Shown in pieces: positions 61,601 to 63,456 of a DNA stretch of 64,000 bases. Each line of letters begins with the position of its first letter. The stretch's first letter is position 1. The stretch is taken from positions 99,496 through 163,495 of the forward strand of contig CAMXCT020000816.1 of assembly GCA_947184155.2 (NCBI GenBank). The letters run 5' to 3'. Under the pieces are notes generated by a model. It was not told where the DNA came from. It was given only the letters and a program-made list of their open reading frames with translations, and did not search any database. The stretch is from Cladocopium goreaui (taxonomy: Eukaryota > Sar > Dinophyceae > Suessiales > Symbiodiniaceae). The translations under genes and the position numbers were made by a program.

Positions 61601-63456
61601 GCAGGAAACGCTCCAACTCCTGCAGCGTAGCCACGTTGGAAGTTCGTCCCCCAATATAATTGGGGATATATATAATATATACATACGTATATAACACACA
61701 CATATACATAATATACATGTACATATATATATATTATACACGAATATATATATATATATATATATGTCTATATCTATATCTATCTATCTCTATATATATA
61801 TATATATCCACTTGCAACTGGGCTATGATATAGCATTCATCATTATCACCATCATCAGTATTATCATTCTTATCCAGTATTATCATGTATTATATATTTC
61901 AATTCATTACTGTAAGCAGTTGCAATTTGGTCATCCGGAAATTCGTGCGAAAACACCCCAGCCCCGACACCTCCGAGAAGCCCTCGGGCAGCGGCGGATG
62001 CGGATCTGCCACGATTTTGTACAACGCTGAGAGCTGTGGTAGCTCCGCATAGGGCGGGTTCTTGGTTACCATCTCCACCACCTGAGAAAACCAGGTGGGT
62101 GTGAAGGATGTCAGCCCAATGGGGTGAAATGCCAGTTCTTTCCAGTATTTTCCAGTTATGTATGGCTTATGAAATGCATCAGCTAAAGGAGCTGTTTAAT
62201 GAGGAAAATGAGGGCATATTGCAGATATTACAGTTGTAAATGGATGATGCATCGGACTGCACATGACTGTTGAGTAGCAAGAAACGAAATGCAGAGATCA
62301 CCCAGCTACACCTGTTACAGGCCCTTTCTGAGGACACCAAAAAGGGTTGCAGAATAAAACTCCTTGCATGTTTCCAACAACCAAGTGGAACTATTAGAAC
62401 AGTAGAAATATCAAACATCTATAAACATCTTGCTAGCATTTACTAGCATAAACCGGTGAAATGCATTGAACTGCCAGAAATCTGTGGCTCTTTTGGGTTC
62501 AACCAGCCAGACCAATCTTTTGCGCTCGAGCCGCTGTAGAACCCACACTCCAAATGTCGCTGGCCGCAGTGGGTGGACCGATCCTGGACACTAAGTACTC
62601 GATGGGCCAATGGGTTGGATATGCAAAACAAGTGCTGCTTGGTGGTTTTAACCCCCTGGAAAAATATGAGTTCGTCAGATTGGATCATCATCCCAACTAT
62701 TGGGGAAAATAAAAATGTTCCAAACCACCAACCAGATTAGGAATTTCATCAACATTTTTTTTGGATCTTTATGTCTTGATATGTCTTGATGTTCGTTTTT
62801 TTCTGGAAACGAATGCTGGCAAAGAAGTGCCGGGCACAAAACTCAAGTTATACTGGAATTCAGTGAATTCTGAATTCACAGGGGGGGGTCATGGAAACAG
62901 CAAATGGTCGTTTGATTCTCGGCTAACCCCGCCATGTAAATCAGCCACAGTTTATTGAGCTGTGGTTGGCATGACCTGCTTACATATAGTATGTGAGCAG
63001 ATCTGCACAAGCTCATATGTGCAAGTCAAACAAATAGACTGAAACGCGCGCGCGCGTATCCGGATCATCCGGATCTTATGAGACCAAACCTCATAATATG
63101 GTATGATTTTCCCATCTTATTTTTGCACTTGTAAAGGGCTTTCATCCCAAGAAGTGGGCTAATTTGGAAACTTAGAAACCCAGGAACCTGCAACGACTTT
63201 CAATGACTTTCCATGGGTATATAAAAGACATATACCAGGGTTTCCCCAAGTCTTTCACGGTAACCCTCCATGGTTTCCAATCACATTTCCTCGTTTTCCC
63301 GCCCTTCAAACCGAGTGTCTCCACCGTTTCTGGTGCCATCCAATATGGCGTGCCCACCACCCGGCGTTTGGAACTGTCGATCTCGCTGAGCTTTGTGGCC
63401 ACGCCGAAATCGGCCAGTTTGATGATGCCCGTCTTGGTGCTTAAGACATTGGCGCC
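15595..63456 (-). CDS. MAP3K-epsilon / Cdc7 / SepH-like protein kinase with armadillo-type tail (33 exons in window, 5' end outside)
   Basis: Thirty-three exons, listed below, join without a phase break to 956 residues and a stop; they occupy 2,871 nt of 47.9 kb. The first visible exon starts at GANVL just after the catalytic loop and carries KLADFGVAT (DFG) and [11 protein letters not shown]. Later exons complete the C-lobe ([42 protein letters not shown]). A variable linker and a long helical-repeat region follow, collinear with the tail of plant MAP3K-epsilon: [60 protein letters not shown]. Kinases of this group act upstream in MAPK-type and septation (SIN/MEN) signalling; that role here is inference. 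HRDK-loop and N-lobe exons must lie beyond 64000. Two LTR retrotransposons and several satellites sit in the introns. Splice boundaries are modelled by phase and motif, not by transcript data. Confidence 0.85.
16015..16121. repeat. (TTA)n and (ATACAT)n microsatellite, copia insertion site
   Basis: TTATTA and CATATA repeats end directly at the left LTR and resume directly after the right LTR at 24475. Confidence 0.85.
16122..16295 (+). repeat. 5' LTR of element 1 (174 bp)
   Basis: Starts TGTGAAACTC and ends GAGATTAACA (TG...CA). Includes GGCAGAATAAAAGAGACC, a possible AATAAA-like signal. Confidence 0.95.
16297..16308 (+). promoter_or_regulatory. Primer-binding site of element 1
   Basis: TGGTAGCGGAGC directly after the LTR; complementary to a tRNA ending GCTCCGCTACCA. 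It resembles the TGGTATCAGAGC initiator-Met site of plant copia elements. The same 12 bases occur in element 2. A small hairpin (CCTCC...GGAGG) follows. Confidence 0.8.
16479..23318 (+). CDS. Gag-pol polyprotein of element 1 (gag, protease, methyltransferase-like, integrase, reverse transcriptase)
   Basis: The ORF has 2,279 codons; the last 55 or so are out of frame after a one-base loss near 23150. Seen in order: gag-type helical region (residues 10-150), zinc knuckle [14 protein letters not shown] near residue 316 (CX2CX4HX4C), retropepsin [12 protein letters not shown] near 465, a low-complexity linker (about 610-860), a methyltransferase-like domain (about 930-1180; [28 protein letters not shown]), integrase HHCC (HHRMGH, CDACC, near 1430-1470) and DDE residues ([22 protein letters not shown]), then reverse transcriptase with [11 protein letters not shown] and HVDDG near 2143. 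The polyprotein is longer than usual copia gag-pol because of the linker and methyltransferase part. Start at the first in-frame ATG after the leader. Confidence 0.93.
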   Translation: MEGAGTAGATTDERTSNLWSILPSFDPAVDDPREYVDKVKFLRAICPVKDKGMLAPRLAMLMKGTAWAQIKGSDAALLSDPEKGVDVLLAAVATWEENSELQTYDKFERALYKVIQRNDETTLSYVNRLNVAFTELGQVDIADMRAFILLRQSALQAEDKKKVITLTGGELTAKKVDGAMRSLSTKVLGGQTDQKKKTYPINFVDEDHEEIYHAGDDGWDEETILQSLVEQGDEDAQTVSDFEDQLIDVCQESSELSLCFSAYADARARIRDKLRARGFWPASKGSKGRGRKGKGFKGGGKKKNQTLADRIASSACRICGVKGHWKWECPRKGGAASSSQNADVNLALQVASGDFHEELQWQLPSQDKEKGKIIRLEDMVKTWDQDCLGVLPPFESTVVQQTEHGVNEEFIFMTESKKFEALTNYLKVATLESRLSRVMKGKLSRNSTVSPTFPVLSAEASCPGIIDTGASKSIIGQKKVKGLLHSLPTAVQSQVHWGSSNTVFRFGNNGTLPSVGALYIPFGVRWMRLEVVKGETPFLLSNAFLKATAADVCSSSCELFFTESGIRVPLHVNSKGLYTVELADVLEAVGKCTNSECADNCEVVTHVKTVENLMKSIVKTKVGSKAEAERLLEAAVPVAQSPKSSTVICEGKVPKNALCDHGSPCVPTVDEERWSSSSTRSALGISRGSVPEDDRPEFCADQEAPRCGHPAPMGTTSLSGGEETGPDLCPSVPRRCSLSGPDDEPQPSYLSLGTELSKLRQSQDQGGVGADGQHKFRQSETGDQGTKSIGGLRLGVDDRRREPGQEDALEESSQLCYTNYDDRKGSGERTGDHDEDRHSPEGTGDGEGHGRSLNLLECGPEEVLSESSADIVESQLKQSTQMLNAKTMSIQQELDTLVVQLEKDLNVLSASAWEFPKKFGKSPKQPGRKCQLDVLEIYCGENSRITAMAQQMGLKARRFTKADGDLRTAEGQRVLWELLERECPRDVWMAPECGPWGNFSRLNLCRSSTTCQKVLDDREEQRLHLKLCDEVYNYQVLNGNHFHMEQPQGSIAFDQPEMENVAKGTLKSVFDMCEVGKLKVPLGNNFLRKRTQVRTTSRELHNCLDARYCNQRHTHQPIEGKIKYLGRWINLSEYAARYSNGFARNVVWYLLWSRDFGDLPVEIAELCIDDCQKFGEHAVLAAEVSARRRRLSKEEVKVSSPAVPSEDGSRKLSWEKRWKEIFKSIEQRAPRAGTVVLEPAEKLFQDIKSTLTTIDVKAAEVCRGTDRFRLPKTQISESEIPLRHTIILHRHTGKVMELGKPESWLELPKTRRTLKSKPAKLCVTVFGDVWESSSRSAAAVPSEKPPTASMAGSQVTSSSGSRKREVSDSDMDVEKRFKKDEPSVSTFTEKGLEGKEVGEYSEGFPPKKVAVHGPHFLGLEKDEREWIRRVHHRMGHPDPVRFCKFLKDTHADPKIVAGAFDFQCDACCEDSKGYALSRPAAIHSNLNFNDVVGLDVAYWKNDVGKEFAFLHFLDEGTLFHLGSHCFEDADSQVRCFENVWLSWAGPPKEVYLDPAKEYTGDRWIAKMQEEDIKLKMSATDSHWQLGRVEAHGSVVKRMLDRMNSEKPILDNECFQAALRQVFNAKNAMSRVQGFTPEQAVLGVARRLPASVCSDREIASHALAESECTEGEKFREALRLRTSARQAFVEADNCSSLRRALLRRSRPLRDPYEIGDWVLYWKRKGGNMRRERGRWHGPARVAMVEGHKVVWVTHANKLIRASPEQLRPASFREWKSVQDLDENKVTPAEWLKKAGYQDFFDLGDDLPDLSDVVEEGPLCGDNTESDSLPEPEQAPSVHSGDVEAVPSSETGGLHVPVPEPLEGELSEGDALFGDCIDCPSGLGNQVWEIDITPGSEFGNSGNLEWDVFSDTTCTWDEVALLATEQRKKRVEVKLKDLGEHDQRLFAAAKDKEIRAWLHHKTVRKVSKGRIPENALMRCRWILNWKPASGNENPGELSSQGLKAKAPLVIIGFEDPGIDVVTNDAPTLTKDGRMTVLQNVASHGWELLSFDISTAFLHGKGDGRTLGIHAPPELKEALQMSGTDQCALDGGAYGRIDAPYLWFCEFRDELIRQGCMQCPLDPCVFGLYSELPSGQLKCHGCLGIHVDDGIAGGDHVFHNMLKRVEARFKFGAFERREFKYTGINFKQWDDFSIEYDQISYVEKISPVTIDKGRRSQLTASLNETEKSSLRLSAPSNTRPSTLGQIWRQRWVSYSQPSTEPRFPIWSLPIRCLQKQNKILFL
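18460..19038 (+). CDS. Overprinted +1-frame ORF inside gag-pol of element 1
   Basis: The ORF runs from ATG at 18460 to TGA (192 codons) in the +1 frame of gag-pol. It has the composition of a folded protein: [57 protein letters not shown], and a helical C-terminus ([11 protein letters not shown]). The gag-pol frame over the same bases is a Ser/Gly/Gln/Asp-rich linker. Element 2 has an ORF at the same place, in the same relative frame, with [20 protein letters not shown]. The GKTFxxxxxxDxxYxxW look recalls small ExoX-C-terminal-type modules; that is a tentative resemblance. How it would be translated is unknown. Confidence 0.6.
   Translation: MAHRACPPWMKSDGHLPLPDQPLEFPEDQSLKMTDLSSVQIKRPPGVDTLRQWGQQVFPEGKKQGLTFAQVYQEDARYRALMMNHSHLTSAWALSYQNYVRARTKVESGLMANTSSGNQKPVTRAPKVSEGSDWELMIDEENQGKKMPSKRAASSATPTMMTEKDPEKEQEIMTKIAILQRELAMVKGTEEA
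19270..20010 (+). other. Methyltransferase-like domain in gag-pol of element 1
   Basis: [20 protein letters not shown] has the form of SAM motif I, followed by an acidic GDLRT, then [14 protein letters not shown] in the place of the PPC loop of cytosine-5 methyltransferases, then HMEQPQGS in the place of motif VI (ENV). The catalytic Cys region is changed from PPCQ, so activity is uncertain. A DNMT-like fold is inference from motif order. Confidence 0.5.
23144..24274 (+). CDS. RNase H part of element 1 polyprotein (frame-shifted)
   Basis: Continues the polyprotein in the -1 frame: [20 protein letters not shown], then [23 protein letters not shown] and ADCLTK, the D-E-D-D residues of copia RNase H. 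The frame is open only after a TGA near 23144. The change of frame falls at GAGAAAAG, so loss of one A is the simple reading. It ends 26 bp before the 3' LTR. Confidence 0.9.
   Translation, partial: REKLTEIVGALQYAAVHTRPDLAAKVGELQSAINRATISDLVTANKVLAEAKQNPVSLMVLPICPGSVTFCAFSDASFMSNKQHSAHQGTLIFVTTPELLENKRSIVAPVAWTSKRVPRVVRSTLGAEAAALSNTVDRLMWLRILWAWTQNPKCEWTHPEKLLPQETPAALVTDCKSAYDLLTRTALPQCAEHRTTIECLLIRERLRENCKVRWVASQAMLADCLTKTMDSQVLRQCLRSGKYVLRDEGHVLRDRLDRRQRLEWVKQQASGEAPENSSSCNIASADTISSSMHDFWKWGTNGELIRVHRKPRENKFTPIGVECPVDIRDLSSRRVTCLGKNRTETDFWVGTHAYQRTGFLWTGSTSFFLRDQYGEK
24283..24300 (+). promoter_or_regulatory. Polypurine tract of element 1
   Basis: A purine-rich stretch (AAAAAGAGGG) ends just before the 3' LTR, where plus-strand DNA priming is expected. 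Confidence 0.55.
24301..24474 (+). repeat. 3' LTR of element 1 (174 bp)
   Basis: Identical by eye to the 5' LTR; followed by ACATATACATAT, the continuation of the target microsatellite. Confidence 0.95.
24475..24778. repeat. TA-rich microsatellite (TATAA/TAATA)
   Basis: Some 300 bp of almost pure A/T with ATATAC, TATAG, TAATATG and TATATTA units. No coding content. Confidence 0.9.
25166..25279 (-). CDS. Kinase gene exon (38 codons)
   Basis: [35 protein letters not shown]. Acceptor ATCACCAG/G, GT donor. The following intron holds the plus-strand copia element. Confidence 0.85.
25364..25481. repeat. MITE-like element with TACCCTCC termini
   Basis: Left end TACCCTCCGGTAATTG; right end, on the other strand, TACCCTCCCGTCAACTAA. 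118 bp. Confidence 0.5.
25482..27313. other. Intron sequence, no feature recognised
   Basis: Apart from a short (ATC)n at about 25826-25850, I see neither coding exons nor repeats of note here. Confidence 0.4.
27314..27388 (-). CDS. Kinase gene exon
   Basis: [25 protein letters not shown]. Acceptor GCGCCCAG/G. Several in-phase GA donors exist, so the 3' end may move by 3-9 nt. Confidence 0.85.
27522..30233. repeat. Tandem array of a 1,158-bp unit (2.3 copies)
   Basis: Copies start at CACACTAGAC: 27522, 28681 and 29839; the third stops after about 395 bp. Copies differ by a few substitutions, by the (CA)n length and by single-base indels. The unit has (CA)n, G-rich and A-rich patches and a plus-strand Cys-rich ORF that is not kept in one frame between copies. 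It lies wholly in one kinase intron. I do not recognise the unit. Confidence 0.9.
31109..31168 (-). CDS. Kinase gene exon (20 codons)
   Basis: [20 protein letters not shown], acceptor GCCCCAG/G, GC donor. The next intron carries the 1.16-kb tandem array. Confidence 0.85.
31749..31883 (-). CDS. Kinase gene exon (45 codons)
   Basis: [20 protein letters not shown] and [20 protein letters not shown]. Acceptor CTGCCAG/G, GA donor. Confidence 0.9.
32150..32209 (-). CDS. Kinase gene exon (20 codons)
   Basis: [20 protein letters not shown], acceptor AGCGAG/G, GA donor. Confidence 0.7.
32464..32501 (-). CDS. Kinase gene exon (38 nt)
   Basis: [12 protein letters not shown] between acceptor TGTGCAG/G and a GC donor; phase 1 to 0. 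Confidence 0.75.
32812..32879 (-). CDS. Kinase gene exon
   Basis: [20 protein letters not shown], matching the LPLLCDMAHASR-type helix. Acceptor CTTGAG/G, GC donor in phase 1. Confidence 0.85.
33629..33684 (-). CDS. Kinase gene exon
   Basis: [18 protein letters not shown]. Acceptor GGTTCAG/G. Two GC donors three bases apart (ends 33632 or 33629) both keep phase 2. Confidence 0.85.
34200..36060. repeat. Diverged satellite monomers
   Basis: Monomers of about 260-300 bp with ATTCTAAGTGCATT, GCACAGTTTTACAC, ACTGTACCATG and TTTTGCAGTA landmarks, more diverged than those to the right and interrupted by the 11-bp minisatellite. Confidence 0.75.
34660..35360. repeat. 11-bp minisatellite (ATCAAAAYCRT) with a higher-order unit
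   Basis: Runs of ATCAAAATCGT or ATCAAAACCAT are broken by four copies of a spacer (TGTTTCTGTTTC, GAAGCCAACTC), giving a higher-order unit of about 150-190 bp. Confidence 0.85.
36060..39290. repeat. Satellite with a 1,012-bp higher-order repeat (three copies)
   Basis: Matching landmarks fall at 36233, 37245 and 38257, exactly 1,012 bp apart. Each unit holds several diverged monomers of 200-290 bp that share ATTCTAAGTGCATT and ACTGTACCATG. The higher-order copies are nearly identical while monomers within a unit are not. It lies within one kinase intron (33685-40045). Confidence 0.9.
40046..40108 (-). CDS. Kinase gene exon (21 codons)
   Basis: [20 protein letters not shown] then Gln; matches the ALFNLCKIN-type helix of MAP3K-epsilon. 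Acceptor GTTCCAG/G, GT donor. Confidence 0.85.
40656..40773. repeat. Hairpin / MITE-like element, 27-bp inverted ends
   Basis: ACTGTGGATGGAAAAAATCC at the left is mirrored at the right end (40747-40773), giving near-perfect 27-bp terminal inverted repeats around about 64 bp. Non-coding. Confidence 0.6.
40850..40960. repeat. TA/CA microsatellite
   Basis: Alternating ATATAC and TATATA units in a kinase intron. Similar tracts lie at 41170-41310, 43970-44160 and 45415-45560. Confidence 0.7.
41000..41087 (-). CDS. Kinase gene exon
   Basis: [29 protein letters not shown]. Acceptor CCCGAG/G, GA donor. Confidence 0.8.
41350..41413 (-). CDS. Kinase gene exon
   Basis: [20 protein letters not shown]. 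Acceptor TCCGAG/G, GC donor in phase 2. Confidence 0.8.
41773..41977 (-). CDS. Kinase gene exon: armadillo-type repeats (205 nt, the longest here)
   Basis: [49 protein letters not shown]. Acceptor AATTCAG/G, GT donor in phase 1. Confidence 0.9.
42553..42685 (-). CDS. Kinase gene exon: armadillo-type repeat
   Basis: Poly-T tract and TTTACAG/G acceptor, then [20 protein letters not shown] and [20 protein letters not shown] donor, phase 2 to 0. Confidence 0.85.
43247..43398 (-). CDS. Kinase gene exon: armadillo-type repeat
   Basis: [20 protein letters not shown], then [19 protein letters not shown] donor in phase 2; a nearer GT donor in phase 0 would change about five residues. Confidence 0.85.
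43853..43933 (-). CDS. Kinase gene exon: armadillo-type repeat
   Basis: 27 codons, [27 protein letters not shown]. Acceptor CACGAG/G, GC donor. Confidence 0.85.
44192..44239 (-). CDS. Kinase gene exon (48 nt)
   Basis: [16 protein letters not shown], acceptor GGGCAG/G, GC donor. Confidence 0.8.
44310..44345 (-). CDS. Kinase gene exon (36 nt)
   Basis: [12 protein letters not shown] between acceptor AGCAAG/G and a GC donor. It is collinear with the MAP3K-epsilon stretch before the VNQI helix. Confidence 0.75.
45079..45161 (-). CDS. Kinase gene exon: armadillo-type repeat
   Basis: [27 protein letters not shown]. It joins the previous exon across 9.5 kb, the split Gly codon closing exactly. GT donor, phase 0. 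Confidence 0.85.
45761..46103 (-). repeat. 3' LTR of element 2 (343 bp)
   Basis: Same as the 5' LTR except T for C at 45998; flanked on the plus-strand left by CATATAC. Confidence 0.95.
46124..46990 (-). CDS. RNase H part of element 2
   Basis: [20 protein letters not shown], then [29 protein letters not shown] and ADALTK. The frame ends 20 bp before the 3' LTR. Confidence 0.9.
   Translation of the reverse strand, partial: LRALIGSLQYASVNTRPDLSSRLSFLQSEVNKATVETLIQGNRILHEAKKYKDTHVRIQPIPMDQIRFLAFSDASFASKKQPESHTGTIIMTTHADIGKNHVCPVNPISWGCKKIQRVVTSTLSAETTSLSTTLDQLSWLRLFWSWIRNPKTDWKNATTTLNKLPETFATATFKEDPSIAVTDCKSLFDLVTRTAPPSCQEFRTQQQARAIKDLLAEGVRLRWVHTGAQLADALTKIMQCHFLRQTLQCGKYSLHDETEILKERACNRTRVKWLQATTSGESKDQQEK
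46987..48590 (-). CDS. Integrase C-terminus and reverse transcriptase part of element 2
   Basis: Carries [16 protein letters not shown] of the integrase tail, an acidic linker, then reverse transcriptase with [11 protein letters not shown] and [10 protein letters not shown]. It ends after an (AG)n run at 47002-47021 where the frame changes again. Confidence 0.9.
48590..49910 (-). CDS. Integrase part of element 2
   Basis: HKNLGHP and CSVCQ form the HHCC zinc motif; [17 protein letters not shown] and GRIERHGG carry the D, D and E. The in-frame reading is lost near 48590, where a one-base loss moves it to the next ORF. Confidence 0.9.
49901..53641 (-). CDS. Gag, protease and methyltransferase-like part of element 2
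   Basis: 1,246 codons. Gag-like N-terminus, zinc knuckle [14 protein letters not shown] (near 52600-52645), protease [12 protein letters not shown] (near 52210), low-complexity linker, then [24 protein letters not shown] and HWEQPARS of the methyltransferase-like domain (about 50250-50905). The frame ends at 49901; the next ORF resumes one base back. Confidence 0.92.
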   Translation of the reverse strand: MSEETATAASTDGNTASSNHMATLVPTFDPSKDDLEQYTQKVELLSEIWPAAKINELITRLILNTSGTAFQKLQLNKSQLMTNDKKGVQLLVQLLDGQWGKVNLEKKYDIVERALFRCLQKQDESNDSFLARCDVVWSELLAKKVQLEEIQSYIVLRGSRLSTEDKKRVIVESESSSSGALNMEKVTQSVRMLGTSFFNEMIGQKASKGKIYESQVMLAEDQDDFQHDGSAYVADEYTEDEFVSQLLQDDDEDAALIADYESMAADVLQGDLAATYNAYADARRRLSDRFKHRGFWPVGQGKGSGKPSAPKGKGKHLNKGSKKSLQQRILESHCRLCGRKGHWRAECPDRTRSNASTGSTNTSAAMTVSAVSQSMEESDALPMEFMQLPMVHEETLDVPSWQEIHVVVSSMEEIRDRLRKLGKRGKGEDNQNPNESLPRNERITEQPESRFVASVREQPAVAYFSTYGTCGILDTGASKSVMGSKLLPALLEGLPVEMRQQVFRTSCDITFRFGNQGTLDSQHALVIPLKSVGLGLKIAIVPGETPLLLSNTLLRTLKASLNSEHHTLSSPLLNQVVKLKLSPRGLYMLDLIDLLRAQKDLQGPRDAIMAETFMSSDFSSENQQAETCQPSLSESQGNSLKSLSTPTGPGTQGHVHMTSRSQGSECSFECTEISRPKPPSTEFLHLVAKVNNCDNHEPTSYHLWSHSRRENICRDVGSGEVMDEMVRQDSRQQHQARAPESTGLSGKGVGSVRGEPWHGASEESRRSARGDVASIQMHAQEQGHAGTSSACGGDRGDCGSQQPAGCHGLHSTATGPDQREDRGTPSSSTEHGRCHQRDLRTSPSGEVNHALRMLCQAGDIDAGFENNPTAEAHFSTNTPNHLHYKFHKLVQQFTSELKSISQSCSQKGTPIQVLEVFCGPQSELTKQVNNLGYKGVRHGFQEGDLATESGRAVLFTKLIEGQPRSLWYSPTCSPWCAWSAMNAAQTEAGFKTIQALRQQHMYQLALGIVLFRFQRQNGRHMHWEQPARSLMTRSPMLREVMENTYLAQFDMCRVGGMRDPVNQLLYKKGMEILTTSYQLYSQLHGRKCNHLHQHQTLEGETMFKGHRMRRTEFSENYTRKFARTLAQVLTKVKMIKEAPLHVAEHEPSFAISGAKRRSVSAGVQSAKRAKLKEGSIKSVLINPEMLLSKRRRLSGKTQSDDTPKVLCEQVCNRVLEIMPKVGRKEINDPQVKSMLQESLGINKYKE
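51100..51555 (-). CDS. Overprinted +1-frame ORF inside gag-pol of element 2
   Basis: From ATG at 51555 to a stop at 51100, in the +1 frame relative to gag-pol, as in element 1. It reads [34 protein letters not shown], a central [13 protein letters not shown] and a heptad-like C-terminus ([19 protein letters not shown]). The gag-pol frame here is Gly/Ser/Gln-rich. Function unknown. Confidence 0.6.
   Translation of the reverse strand: MSQHRITFGRTHVGKTFAEMWDQEKSWMKWFAKTHASSTKPEHLKVLAYQEKVLDQYEGSHGMVPLKNPEDLQGVMLPRSKCMPKSKAMPAHQVPVEVIEEIVDPSNPRDVMDYTALQQDQTNEKIEALQARVLNMEGAISEILGHLRQGK
53693..53704 (-). promoter_or_regulatory. Primer-binding site of element 2
   Basis: TGGTAGCGGAGC one base inside the 5' LTR on the minus strand, identical to element 1. 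Confidence 0.8.
53706..54048 (-). repeat. 5' LTR of element 2 (343 bp)
   Basis: On the minus strand it runs TGTGAATG...GATTCACA; TGTGAAT/ATTCACA are inverted at the ends. Confidence 0.95.
54108..54214. repeat. MITE-like copy, GGTTTCAA family (diverged)
   Basis: GATGGTTTCAAACC at the left and GGTTGAAACGACCAACC at the right. Same family as 54411-54517. Confidence 0.4.
54411..54517. repeat. MITE-like element, 19-bp perfect inverted ends
   Basis: ATCTGGTTGGTGGTTTCAA at the left, its exact reverse complement at the right, with a shared core (TGAAAAATAYGAAAGTCAAT and TTATCCCA). 107 bp, non-coding. Confidence 0.65.
54639..54729 (-). CDS. Kinase gene exon: first clear armadillo-type helices
   Basis: [30 protein letters not shown]. 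Acceptor CCCGCAG/G, GC donor in phase 1. The following intron (45162-54638) holds the minus-strand copia element. Confidence 0.8.
54927..55035 (-). CDS. Kinase gene exon (less certain)
   Basis: [20 protein letters not shown] and on to GKGWPM. Acceptor GGGGCAG/G and a GTATAC donor give phase 2 to 0, as required by the flanking exons. Confidence 0.5.
55620..55860. repeat. Compound microsatellite (TA, GATA, GATTA, GACA)
   Basis: Successive blocks of ATATGT, GATA, GATTA and CAGA units. Confidence 0.9.
55870..57270. other. Intron sequence with AT-rich repeats
   Basis: (TAA)n and AACAATAAT-type repeats at about 56100-56240. No exon was found here, and phase continuity needs none. Confidence 0.4.
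57275..57833. repeat. Element with TACCCTCCGG termini enclosing a minisatellite
   Basis: The left end TACCCTCCGGTAATTTAACG is mirrored at the right end (TACTCTGGTAAACTAACG on the other strand). It spans 559 bp and is filled mainly by the 55-bp minisatellite. Confidence 0.5.
57385..57745. repeat. 55-bp minisatellite (about six copies)
   Basis: CTAACGTGGCTATCA recurs at 57392, 57444, 57499, 57554, 57609 and 57664 (period 55 after the first), then once more at 57731. Units also share GGAAGCCCA and TTTACACCATTCAAGG. Confidence 0.9.
57877..57935 (-). CDS. Kinase gene exon (59 nt)
   Basis: [19 protein letters not shown] after acceptor CCCATAG/G; GT donor in phase 2. Confidence 0.65.
58113..58156 (-). 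CDS. Kinase gene exon (44 nt)
   Basis: [14 protein letters not shown] between acceptor TTGTGAG/G and a GT donor; phase 1 to 0. Confidence 0.65.
58718..58762 (-). CDS. Kinase gene exon (45 nt)
   Basis: [14 protein letters not shown] between acceptor TTCCAG/G and a GT donor; begins and ends in phase 1. Confidence 0.65.
59234..59342 (-). CDS. Kinase gene exon
   Basis: [20 protein letters not shown] and on to PHLDFWKG. Acceptor GCCCCAG/G, GT donor in phase 1. Confidence 0.65.
59657..59709 (-). CDS. Kinase gene exon: linker (less certain)
   Basis: [17 protein letters not shown] between acceptor ATCTCAG/G and a GA donor; phase 1 to 0. Confidence 0.5.
59858..59936 (-). CDS. Kinase gene exon: linker (less certain)
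   Basis: [26 protein letters not shown]. Acceptor GCGGCAG/G and GC donor give phase 0 to 1, as its neighbours need. Low-complexity residues make the call softer. Confidence 0.45.
60267..60347 (-). CDS. Kinase gene exon: Ser-rich linker
   Basis: 27 codons, [20 protein letters not shown] to KDNPQ. Acceptor CGCACAG/G, GC donor. Confidence 0.7.
60789..60876 (-). CDS. Kinase gene exon: acidic linker
   Basis: [20 protein letters not shown] and LEVLTTSLQ. Acceptor GGCGCAG/G. I end it at a GA donor; a GT donor 15 nt later is also in phase. Confidence 0.7.
61369..61478. repeat. MITE-like copy, GGTTTCAA family
   Basis: Left TGGTTGGTGGTATACC, right TTGAAACCACCAACCA, same core as 54411-54517. Confidence 0.6.
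61522..61619 (-). CDS. Kinase exon: subdomain XI
   Basis: [20 protein letters not shown] to [10 protein letters not shown], with the invariant Arg of subdomain XI. GA donor in phase 2. Confidence 0.9.
61660..61815. repeat. TA-rich microsatellite
   Basis: (TA)n and (TATC)n between two kinase exons. Confidence 0.85.
61971..62081 (-). CDS. Kinase exon: subdomain X
   Basis: 37 codons: [20 protein letters not shown], then [19 protein letters not shown] donor. Confidence 0.9.
62535..62583 (-). CDS. Kinase exon: subdomain IX
   Basis: Acceptor GTCCAG/G, 49 nt: [16 protein letters not shown], holding the subdomain IX Asp. GC donor, phase 0. Confidence 0.85.
62635..62738. repeat. MITE-like copy, GGTTTCAA family (diverged)
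   Basis: Left CTTGGTGGTTTTAACC, right CCAAACCACCAACCAGAT, with the GAAAAATATGA core. Confidence 0.5.
63320..63456 (-). CDS. Kinase exon: DFG, activation loop, APE
   Basis: Acceptor [47 protein letters not shown] donor in phase 2, which lets the next exon complete ETVEIG. Confidence 0.9.
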
